Assembly: GCA_020355985.1 (NCBI GenBank)
Contig: CP070628.1
Span: forward strand, 1,636,069-1,641,522
Direction of reading: 5' to 3'
Source: Nitrospirota bacterium
GTDB taxonomy: Bacteria; Nitrospirota; Nitrospiria; Nitrospirales; UBA8639
DNA length: 5,454 nucleotides
The first letter of the stretch is position 1; the number at the start of each line of letters is the position of its first letter. A program made the position numbers and the translations under genes. The notes beneath the pieces are model-generated. The model was not told the origin of the DNA and made no database searches. It was given only the letters and a program-made list of their open reading frames with translations. Below are positions 1 through 5,265 of this stretch, in pieces.

Positions 1-1115
1 ACGGTTACAATATTCATATGAGGCGTATTGAGATATTGCAGGGCACTATAAAGTGTGGTGGTCTTTCCGCTCCCCGTCGGACCGGTTACCAAAATCATGC
101 CATAGGGGTTTTCCAAAGCTGTGGTCACCCGATCTAAGTCAAGTTGGTCCAGCCCAAGATTGGTGAGATGCAATGCCAAACCCGACTGATTCAAAAGCCG
201 CAACACAGCTTTTTCGCCAAATAAACAAGGTAAAATCGCCACTCGAATATCGACATGCGGAAACGCCTTTATTTTCATTCGCCCATCTTGGGGCAACCGC
301 CGCTCGGCAATGTCTAAGTCCGAAAGGATCTTGAGTCGAGCCAGCAAGGACTGATGGAGATTCTTAGGCAAATTGCGGATCGGACGTAATACCCCATCCA
401 ACCGAAAGCGGATACGGACGATGCTTTCCAATGGTTCGACATGAATATCACTAGCGTCCCTCTCAATGGCCTCTTGAACCAAGTCGTTCACCACATCCAC
501 AGCCGAAGTATGGCTTTCAATCGTGACACCGAATTTGGCTTTCGAGACGGAAGTGGAATCAGCAACCGGTGAGAAAGTCATACCCTTATCGGAAGACGCT
601 AAGGATTGCTTCTCAGCCTCTCTAGCCTGAGGATCGCGCGTTCCTAATTCTGGTTTCATCCCATTCTTTGAAGAAAATCCATTCTGAGACAGTTCATACA
701 TCTGCCTAATCGCCTTACGAATATCCGACTCGGTGGCAACCATCGGAGTAATATGGAGCCCGGTTCTAAAGCGGAGTTCGTCCAACAAAGAGGAATTCGT
801 AGGGTCAACCATGGCTAAAGTTATACGGGAAGCCGTTTTTTTGACTGGCACTACCAAATGTTGCTGAACCACTTCCAATGGAAGAAGTTCGCGAAGATGG
901 TCATCAATGGAACAGGTGGAAAGTTCTATGGTAGGAACTCCATAGTGCTGGCTCAAAAATTCCAACAGTGTGGGCTCCGAAAGCACACCCATGCGAACAA
1001 AAATACTCCCAAGCCGTCCGCCTTCACCCTGCTGAATCTCCAAGGCCTGAGTGAGATTTTCTGAGGAAATCACCTTCGCCTCGACTAACTGATGACCGAC
1101 CCGTTCACGATTCAC
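1..1115 (-). CDS. pilB: GspE/PilB-family type IV pilus / type II secretion assembly ATPase (partial, C-terminus outside window)
   Basis: This is a hexameric cytoplasmic ATPase that powers type IV pilus extension or type II secretion. My reverse-strand translation gives 371 residues with no stop before the window edge. The N-terminal T2SSE_N/MshEN domain covers about residues 3-141 and contains two tandem RLG-type repeats (R5-Q28 and R34-H57). A polar linker (about 142-200) follows. The ATPase region then shows ASDIHVEP at 221-228, DIAERRLPQDGR at 268-279, and the Walker A motif GPTGSGKT at 345-352 (Lys351). Walker B, the His box and any zinc-binding Cys cluster lie beyond the window; the family is usually about 560-580 aa, so roughly 200 residues are missing. 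The start is GTG at 1115, chosen because the reading begins with the expected repeat, overlaps the upstream stop (GTGA), and has AGAGGA 9 bases upstream. PilB is more likely than GspE, but pilus and secretion partners are not in view. Confidence 0.93.
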   Translation of the reverse strand, partial: MNRERVGHQLVEAKVISSENLTQALEIQQGEGGRLGSIFVRMGVLSEPTLLEFLSQHYGVPTIELSTCSIDDHLRELLPLEVVQQHLVVPVKKTASRITLAMVDPTNSSLLDELRFRTGLHITPMVATESDIRKAIRQMYELSQNGFSSKNGMKPELGTRDPQAREAEKQSLASSDKGMTFSPVADSTSVSKAKFGVTIESHTSAVDVVNDLVQEAIERDASDIHVEPLESIVRIRFRLDGVLRPIRNLPKNLHQSLLARLKILSDLDIAERRLPQDGRMKIKAFPHVDIRVAILPCLFGEKAVLRLLNQSGLALHLTNLGLDQLDLDRVTTALENPYGMILVTGPTGSGKTTTLYSALQYLNTPHMNIVT

Positions 1116-1708
1116 GTCTTCGCATCCTCTGAATCCGTTTGCCCACCGGATCCATTTAAGTACTGAACTCCACGGAGCAAATAATGCACTCCCGATCCCA
1201 TCGTCAGCCCCACCATGACCCATAAAAAGGGACCCACAAGAAAATCAGGCACCTGCTTGGTCACATGCAACATAACAGCGATGACATAACAAATTTGGGC
1301 AAAAGTCGTAGCTTTGCCCAATGCTGTAGGAGAAATATTGATATTGGTTTCAGTCAAATTGGCGACAACCGTGCCAGCTAGTAAAATGGCATCGCGACTC
1401 ACCACCACAATCACCGCCCAGACAGGAATAAAGTTCAGAACAGACAATGTAATAATGGCCGACATCAACAGAAGCTTGTCAGCAAGGGGGTCCAAATACT
1501 CGCCAAGACGCGTACGTTGGTCAGTAATGCGAGCGACCATACCATCCAGAATGTCGGTTAAAGCAGCGATCAGAAGAGTGATGAGGGCAACTTCATAGTG
1601 CTCATAGAGTAAAAGTCCAACAAAAACAGGGACTAACAGTATGCGGAGAACAGTCAGGCTATTGGGAAGATTTATTGGAATATCGCTAACCGATGACTCT
1701 CGGTCCAT
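1112..1708 (-). CDS. pgsA: CDP-alcohol phosphatidyltransferase, probably phosphatidylglycerophosphate synthase
   Basis: This integral membrane enzyme most likely transfers the phosphatidyl group of CDP-diacylglycerol to glycerol-3-phosphate, the committed step to phosphatidylglycerol. The 198-aa protein carries the complete CDP-alcohol phosphotransferase signature: D52-x2-D55-G56-x2-A59-R60-x8-G69-x3-D73-x3-D77, whose aspartates bind the metals. The N-terminal PNSLTVLRI (residues 15-23) is also typical. Hydrophobic segments lie at about 20-36, 40-54, 80-92, 95-116, 135-149 and 157-176. The length is normal for PgsA. The start is ATG at 1708; a GGGAAAGG stretch lies about 12 bases upstream, rather far, and no other in-frame start exists before the family homology begins. 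The C-terminal tail is polar. An SRD motif at 104-106 and a downstream SPTALGKATT segment (126-135) also recall CAP-type cardiolipin synthases, so the acceptor is not certain. It is the first gene of a unit with pilB. Confidence 0.88.
   Translation of the reverse strand: MDRESSVSDIPINLPNSLTVLRILLVPVFVGLLLYEHYEVALITLLIAALTDILDGMVARITDQRTRLGEYLDPLADKLLLMSAIITLSVLNFIPVWAVIVVVSRDAILLAGTVVANLTETNINISPTALGKATTFAQICYVIAVMLHVTKQVPDFLVGPFLWVMVGLTMGSGVHYLLRGVQYLNGSGGQTDSEDAKT
1125..1130 (-). promoter_or_regulatory. Shine-Dalgarno site for pilB, inside the end of pgsA
   Basis: The minus strand reads AGAGGA 9 bases before the GTG start at 1115. It lies inside the last codons of the phosphatidyltransferase gene and supports the GTG call over internal ATG codons, which would remove the first RLG repeat. 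Confidence 0.6.
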
Positions 1709-1757
1709 ATAATCACACGACCTTTCCCACTACCGTAGTTTATCTTAAGCGTTATGA

Positions 1758-1787
1758 AGGGTACGTGCCGTTTCTGACACAAGTCAA
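1758..1787 (-). promoter_or_regulatory. possible sigma70-type promoter for pgsA-pilB
   Basis: On the minus strand TTGACT (1782-1787, five of six consensus bases) is followed after 18 bases by TACCCT (1758-1763, only three of six). It lies about 50 bases upstream of the pgsA start, directed at it. The -35 is good and the -10 is poor, so this is tentative. No better pair was seen between 1709 and 1800. Confidence 0.3.
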
Positions 1788-1790
1788 CCA

Positions 1791-1801
1791 GGCTTGCAGC
1801 C
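1791..1801. promoter_or_regulatory. short inverted repeat between the divergent promoters, possible operator
   Basis: GGCT-TGC-AGCC is a perfect 4-base inverted repeat with a 3-base centre. It overlaps the -35 box of the rightward promoter (1794-1799) and sits 4 bases from the -35 of the proposed leftward one. It is short enough to be chance; its position is the only argument for function. Confidence 0.2.
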
Positions 1802-1822
1802 AATTTCAGAGCAGCCTATAAT
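1794..1822 (+). promoter_or_regulatory. sigma70-type promoter for the 105-aa gene
   Basis: TTGCAG (1794-1799) is separated by exactly 17 bases from a perfect TATAAT (1817-1822). Transcription would begin near 1829, giving a leader of about 80 bases before the ATG at 1910. The -35 matches the consensus only in its TTG core, but the -10 and spacing are ideal. Confidence 0.55.
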
Positions 1823-1836
1823 CCATGAGCTAAGAG

Positions 1837-1854
1837 GTGAAAGCAAACTTTCGC
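1837..1854 (+). other. stem-loop in the 5' leader of the 105-aa gene
   Basis: GTGAAAG (1837-1843) pairs with CTTTCGC (1848-1854) around a CAAA loop, giving 7 pairs with one G-U. It would form just downstream of the predicted transcription start. There is no following U-run, so it is not an intrinsic terminator. It may stabilise the 5' end or be incidental. Confidence 0.3.
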
Positions 1855-1909
1855 TATCCCCAAATTAATGTTTAAAATTCCCTGTCTCTATTAATCGGAG
1901 CCAAGATTC

Positions 1910-2227
1910 ATGACCTCTCTACCCTTATCGTTTCGAGTCAAAAATGCCGTTGTGGAAAAACATCAATTGGAAGGAACCGACCCAAGCGATCGGTACTTCA
2001 ATCGGTTGATCCCAATCAAGCGGGTAGAGGGGGGTTATAACGGGTCAATCATGTATGAGGCCTTAACGCTGGATTCCCAGGTACACCGAACTGTGCAAGA
2101 AACGACCAAAGATATTGCCGATCAACTCCGGGCGTTAGGATTCACCAAAATACGTACCCGCCTCAACTTCAAAGGCCAAAAGTATCTCGCCGAAAAAGAA
2201 ACCTGGGTGGAATATCCCGACACCTGA
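1910..2227 (+). CDS. uncharacterised 105-aa protein
   Basis: I do not recognise a named family. The 105-aa product is soluble and polar, with no signal peptide, membrane segment or cysteine. Features seen are an N-terminal stretch ending in RVKNAVVEKHQLEG (9-22), a DPSDRYFNR segment (24-32), a glycine-containing turn RVEGGYNGS (38-46), a likely amphipathic helix at about 60-77, and a basic, probably beta-strand segment TKIRTRLNFKGQKYL (79-93) ending in a short acidic tail. The alternation of short strands and one helix suggests a compact single domain. It starts at ATG with GGAG 9 bases upstream (1897-1900) and has its own promoter. It is the only rightward gene here, divergent from pgsA and convergent with the serine hydrolase. 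The good ribosome site, promoter and protein-like composition argue that it is real; function unknown. Confidence 0.82.
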   Translation: MTSLPLSFRVKNAVVEKHQLEGTDPSDRYFNRLIPIKRVEGGYNGSIMYEALTLDSQVHRTVQETTKDIADQLRALGFTKIRTRLNFKGQKYLAEKETWVEYPDT

Positions 2228-2342
2228 CATCAAAATTAGTAAACAAAGAGGGAAACCTACTTACTTTTATCGTGTCTGACCCCATTTCAATAATCCTGCC
2301 AGAAACTTTTTTCTTTTGGCTCAGAACACCAAAGCTCTCTCC
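2228..2342. other. convergent intergenic gap, no clear terminator
   Basis: The 115 bases between two converging genes are AT-rich. I found only weak hairpins: CTTTTGG/CCAAAG (2313-2334) without a proper U-run after it on either strand, and a 4-base CTCT/AGAG stem followed by six T at the very end of the hydrolase gene. The stretch CGTGTCTGACCCCATTTC (2271-2288) stands out and is discussed as a possible repeat remnant. Confidence 0.5.
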
Positions 2343-3443
2343 TTAAAGAGTTTTTTCAAATTCCTGAATAATCACATCATGTAGTTTGGGTCTGAAGGTT
2401 TTGATGGCTTGGTTCTCACGAGTGGGATGGACACGGTTTGACAGAAAGATGACTTCTAATTCACGAACGGGGTCAATCCAAATAGACGTGCCGGTAAATC
2501 CTAAATGCCCAAAGGACTCGGGCGAAAACCACTTTCCTGAAGAGGAAGGTTGAGACGGCGTGTCCCAGCCCAGCCCCCAACTGGTATCTGGTTGAGCTTT
2601 CACAAACTTTCTGACTAACTCCTGACCAAAGATACTTGGCTTGCCCAGATAACTATCCAGCCAGGCTTTAGTGACTTGTCCCACAGCCTGAGCTGTTCCA
2701 AACAAACCGGCATGCCCGGCCACTCCCCCAAGCGCCGACGCATTTTCATCATGTACTTCTCCATGGAGAAAACGACCTCGCCAAGGGTCGTCTTCTGTTG
2801 GGGCGATCTGGTTTGACATAGCGCCCTGAATTTTTTCAATGCCAAAGACAAGATTGTCTGCCTGCAAGGGCAAAAAGATTTGCGCTCTAGAGAAATCCGC
2901 GAGTGATTGCCTAGTCACACGTTCAACAACAAATCCAAGAACCATAAATCCCAAATCGCTATACACATTGGTTGACGAGGAAGCTCTGGAAATCGGCTCT
3001 TTAAGAATCATCTCCAAAATGGCTTGGATTCGTTGTTGTCGAAATTTAGAGTCTGAAGGGCAATCCGGAGAAAAGGCTTGATAGAAAGGACGCCAAGCTG
3101 GGAGCCCACTTTGATGGGACAACAAATTTTGCAAGGAAATTTTACCTAGGGGAAAACCTTTGGCTTCCTCTAAGAGTGTGTCCAGCGGTTGAGAAAGGTC
3201 CAGCTCGCCCTTCTGAATGAGGCGAAAAAGAGAAGAGACCGTCGCAAGTGGCTTCGTAAGGGAAGCCAGATCATAAATTGTGTTGAGTTGAACCGAGGGA
3301 GAATCTGGGAGGGATGCCGTGAGACCTACGGCCTGATGAACACGAATGTGCCCTTGTTGGCGAACAAGCAGGACCGCCCCAGGAAAGACCCCCGCGTGCA
3401 TGCCTTCCTGAAGGAGCCGTGTAATGGGATCGGTCTGATCCAC
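2343..3443 (-). CDS. cytoplasmic serine hydrolase, beta-lactamase / class C fold (AmiE-like)
   Basis: This 366-aa protein belongs to the beta-lactamase-related serine hydrolases. The active-site triad is readable: S61-L-T-K64 (nucleophile and general base), Y161-S-D for the YxN-type motif, and H313-L-G-F-T-G318 in place of the KTG box. The segment VHDENA...GGVAGHAGLFGTA (230-251) is a hallmark I recall from AmiE/YbbE-, YfeW- and NagZ-fused relatives that act on muropeptides. There is no signal peptide or membrane segment, so it should act in the cytoplasm. That fits recycling of peptidoglycan fragments, though the substrate is inferred. It starts with GTG; the nearest upstream in-frame stop is the TAA of divIVA 24 bases away, and no clear Shine-Dalgarno is seen, so it may depend on reinitiation after divIVA. 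ATG at residue 15 is a possible but less likely start. It is the last gene of the cluster. Confidence 0.9.
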   Translation of the reverse strand: MDQTDPITRLLQEGMHAGVFPGAVLLVRQQGHIRVHQAVGLTASLPDSPSVQLNTIYDLASLTKPLATVSSLFRLIQKGELDLSQPLDTLLEEAKGFPLGKISLQNLLSHQSGLPAWRPFYQAFSPDCPSDSKFRQQRIQAILEMILKEPISRASSSTNVYSDLGFMVLGFVVERVTRQSLADFSRAQIFLPLQADNLVFGIEKIQGAMSNQIAPTEDDPWRGRFLHGEVHDENASALGGVAGHAGLFGTAQAVGQVTKAWLDSYLGKPSIFGQELVRKFVKAQPDTSWGLGWDTPSQPSSSGKWFSPESFGHLGFTGTSIWIDPVRELEVIFLSNRVHPTRENQAIKTFRPKLHDVIIQEFEKTL

Positions 3444-3467
3444 AAATTCATGGGCGAATGGAAAAGA

Positions 3468-4016
3468 TTATCCAGCTTCTCGATGAGAGGCAGGTTGGAT
3501 ATTCAATTGAGGACCTTCGGGTTCTGATGATTCCTGAGGTTCCTCAAATGAAGAATCAAGGTCGGCATTCGGCTCTTCTTCGACTTCAATCAATCGATGA
3601 AAAGAGCTCAAGGTCGAACGAAGACGATCCAGCACTAATGCCCGCTGTTGCCGCAGCCCGGAGATCGTCCGCCTCATTTCCACCAACTCTGCACGGCTTT
3701 GAGAAAGGATTTCTTCGGCTTTTAATTCGGCTTCCTTGACGATGAGGTCGGAATCACGCTGCGCACCACGCTTGAGTTGATCCACAAATGATTGAGTCGA
3801 AATCAAGGTACTGGTCAATGTAGATTCTGCTCGTTTTAACTGATCAAGTTCATTATCTTTGGACGATAACTTTTCCTTTAGCATCAAATTTTCTTTGGTG
3901 AGTTCTTCGACTGACTCCGCAATTTCCTCTAAAAACTGGTCGACTTGAGTCTTATGATAACCCCGCCATTGGGTATCCAGAACTTTATGTTGAATATCTA
4001 ACGGTGTAATTTTCAT
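3468..4016 (-). CDS. divIVA: DivIVA-domain coiled-coil protein
   Basis: DivIVA proteins form coiled-coil assemblies that bind curved membrane and recruit division or polar proteins. The 182-aa product begins with the conserved lipid-binding domain MKITPLDIQHK followed by QWRGYHKTQVDQFLEEI (16-32). Position for position, W17-R18-G19-Y20 matches F17-R18-G19-Y20 of Bacillus subtilis DivIVA, the membrane-inserting loop. A long heptad-type coiled coil runs from about 28 to 143, with a less regular stretch near 65-90. The tail (144-182) is acidic, rich in Glu, Pro and Ser, and probably disordered. The start ATG has a strong AAAGGGGA 5 bases upstream (4022-4029). It follows yggT by 24 bases and precedes the hydrolase by 24, as expected for one transcript. 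Partner proteins cannot be told from sequence. Confidence 0.92.
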   Translation of the reverse strand: MKITPLDIQHKVLDTQWRGYHKTQVDQFLEEIAESVEELTKENLMLKEKLSSKDNELDQLKRAESTLTSTLISTQSFVDQLKRGAQRDSDLIVKEAELKAEEILSQSRAELVEMRRTISGLRQQRALVLDRLRSTLSSFHRLIEVEEEPNADLDSSFEEPQESSEPEGPQLNIQPASHREAG

Positions 4017-4040
4017 GACGATCCCCTTTCTCGGTACTCC

Positions 4041-4352
4041 TCAGTGCATACGAATCGCTAAATCCTTTAAAGATCCTACCACGGCAATCTGCAGAAACAT
4101 AATAAATAGGATAGCAATGATCGGGGAAAAATCAAATCCCATGCTTCCCATTCCCAAACGCTTCCGAATTTGATACAGGACCGGATCAGTAGCTCGTTGC
4201 AGAAACTGAACAATGGGATTCCAAGGGTCCGGATTTACCCAGGAAATCAAAGCCCGAATAATAATCACCCACATATATAACCAGAGGATGGTATCTAAAA
4301 TTGTCGCAATAGCATTTAGTATATTTCCCAAAACATCTCCCGCAAAGTCCAT
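4041..4352 (-). CDS. yggT: YggT-family integral membrane protein
   Basis: YggT/YlmG proteins are small membrane proteins linked to division and envelope organisation in bacteria and nucleoid or thylakoid organisation in plastids; the biochemical role is unknown. The 103-aa protein has two hydrophobic segments (about 8-38 and 76-97), with the family signature between them: RALISWVNPDPWNP (33-46), followed by RATDPVL (53-59) and FDFSP (73-77). The length is that of a single-unit YggT; the enterobacterial form is a duplicated, longer version. The ATG start has a strong AAGGAGGA, unusually close. It lies between yggS and divIVA, the classic neighbourhood, except that proC, often found between yggS and yggT, is absent. 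Confidence 0.93.
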   Translation of the reverse strand: MDFAGDVLGNILNAIATILDTILWLYMWVIIIRALISWVNPDPWNPIVQFLQRATDPVLYQIRKRLGMGSMGFDFSPIIAILFIMFLQIAVVGSLKDLAIRMH

Positions 4353-4354
4353 AG

Positions 4355-4362
4355 TCCTCCTT
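4355..4362 (-). promoter_or_regulatory. close-spaced Shine-Dalgarno for yggT
   Basis: AAGGAGGA ends only 2 bases before the ATG at 4352 (3 bases from the end of GGAGG). Match to the anti-Shine-Dalgarno is near-perfect but the spacing is shorter than the usual 5-9. The next in-frame start candidate, TTG at residue 8, would give a longer spacing, but ATG remains preferred. Confidence 0.55.
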
Positions 4363-4369
4363 TGTGACT

Positions 4370-4384
4370 AGGCAATTTTTGCCT
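4370..4384 (-). other. perfect 6-bp hairpin in the yggS-yggT gap
   Basis: AGGCAA-AAA-TTGCCT on the minus strand is a perfect inverted repeat with a 3-base loop, ending 7 bases before the yggT Shine-Dalgarno. No U-run follows, so it is not a terminator. It could be a processing or mRNA-stability element, or an operator; it could also be chance. Confidence 0.35.
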
Positions 4385-4402
4385 CATCGCCATTGTTGGG
4401 AA

Positions 4403-5125
4403 TTATCCCCTCTTGCCAAAGATGGCGGTACCAACCCGTACCATCGTAGCCCCCTCCTCAATCGCGACCTGATAATCATGGGACATCCCCATAGACAATT
4501 CCTTAATCTCTCCATACGAACCGTTGCGTTGCGCAAGGAAATCACGCAATTGGCGCAGTTCCACAAAATAAGGCCTAGCATCATCCGGATCGTCGCTAAA
4601 AGGAGGAAGGGTCATTAACCCCCGAATAACTATATGTGGAAGCCGATCAATCTTATCCATCGCTTTTTTCATAGCATTACAGGCAAATCCCGCCTTCGTG
4701 CTTTCGCCTGCCACATTCACCTCAAGCAGAATGTGTTGTTGAATCCCTAATTTTTTGGCAATGTCATGTATATTTTGCGCTTGCTCCACACTTTCTACGG
4801 AATGAAGCAGGGTAAAATTCCCTACAATATCCTTGATCTTTCGACCTTGCATCCGCCCAATAAAATGCCAGTCTAGTCCTTGCCGTGGACCAACGGCCAG
4901 TATTTTTTCCTGAGCTTCTTGAAGCCGGTTTTCCCCGAAAATTCGCACACCCGCTTCATAGGCTTCAATGAGCAGGTTAGTAGAGACCGTTTTGGTTGCT
5001 GCCACTAATTGGACGCTAGAAGGGTCCCGCCCCACCCGAAGAGTGGCCTGCCGGATGCCTTCTTGAATTTTCTGGACATTCTCAACAATGTTCACAGAAA
5101 ACGGTGATTCTTCCCACAGGGACAC
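4403..5125 (-). CDS. yggS: YggS/YlmE/PROSC-family PLP homeostasis protein
   Basis: This cytoplasmic protein binds pyridoxal 5'-phosphate through a lysine and helps balance PLP and amino-acid pools; no enzymatic reaction is established. Motifs over 240 residues follow the family order: VAATKT with the PLP lysine K45, FGENR (63-67), WHFIGRMQGRK (86-96, usually WHFIGxLQxNK), LLEVNVAGESTKAGF (133-147), GLMTLPP (169-175) and SMGMSHDY (211-218), then EGATMVRVGTAIFG (224-237), which makes the phosphate-binding end of the barrel. The GTG at 5125 is the longest possible start, with an in-frame TGA 9 bases upstream. A second GTG at 5095 (residue 11) would give a 230-aa protein whose lysine position matches E. 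coli YggS almost exactly. Neither has a good Shine-Dalgarno. It leads the yggS-yggT-divIVA-hydrolase run. Confidence 0.94.
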   Translation of the reverse strand: MSLWEESPFSVNIVENVQKIQEGIRQATLRVGRDPSSVQLVAATKTVSTNLLIEAYEAGVRIFGENRLQEAQEKILAVGPRQGLDWHFIGRMQGRKIKDIVGNFTLLHSVESVEQAQNIHDIAKKLGIQQHILLEVNVAGESTKAGFACNAMKKAMDKIDRLPHIVIRGLMTLPPFSDDPDDARPYFVELRQLRDFLAQRNGSYGEIKELSMGMSHDYQVAIEEGATMVRVGTAIFGKRG

Positions 5126-5145
5126 AGATGATACTCAGACTAAGT

Positions 5146-5174
5146 ATTGTAAACGGGAACGACTCTTAAGTCAC
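5146..5174 (-). promoter_or_regulatory. probable sigma70-type promoter for the yggS cluster
   Basis: On the minus strand GTGACT (5169-5174, four of six) and TACAAT (5146-5151, five of six) are separated by exactly 17 bases. Initiation would fall near 5138-5140, only about 13-15 bases before GTG 5125 and about 43-45 before GTG 5095. It lies in the 140-base gap after the pgeF-like gene. Confidence 0.5.
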
Positions 5175-5265
5175 AGGAACATGTTGATGAAACGTACAAG
5201 GTAGGGTGTGAAGAAGTCCTACGCTTCAATTTTTCTCTTAACATTTCCTTTGTCACGATTCTCAC

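Noticed and set aside
858..1064. Plus-strand 68-codon reading frame inside pilB
   Set aside because: It lies opposite the well-supported pilB N-domain, with no ribosome site or recognisable domain.
1757..1772. Sigma54-like GGCACGTACCCTTC upstream of pgsA
   Set aside because: The -12 GC is absent (TC instead), so the required element is incomplete.
2313..2334. CTTTTGG/CCAAAG hairpin as intrinsic terminator
   Set aside because: Only about five clean pairs with a 9-base loop, and the T-run lies on the wrong side for both strands.
3189..3739. Plus-strand reading frames opposite the hydrolase and divIVA
   Set aside because: Antisense shadows; Arg/Lys/Ser-rich with no motif, and the opposite strand has clear family matches.
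5207..5236. GAAG/CTTC stem followed by a T-run, terminator-like on the plus strand
   Set aside because: The stem is 4 bases and no plus-strand gene ends here.
5140..5244. Minus-strand 34-codon reading frame (MLREKLKRRT...) between pgeF and yggS with AAAGGA close to its ATG
   Set aside because: Composition is not protein-like, the ribosome site is almost touching the ATG, and it overlaps the probable yggS promoter.
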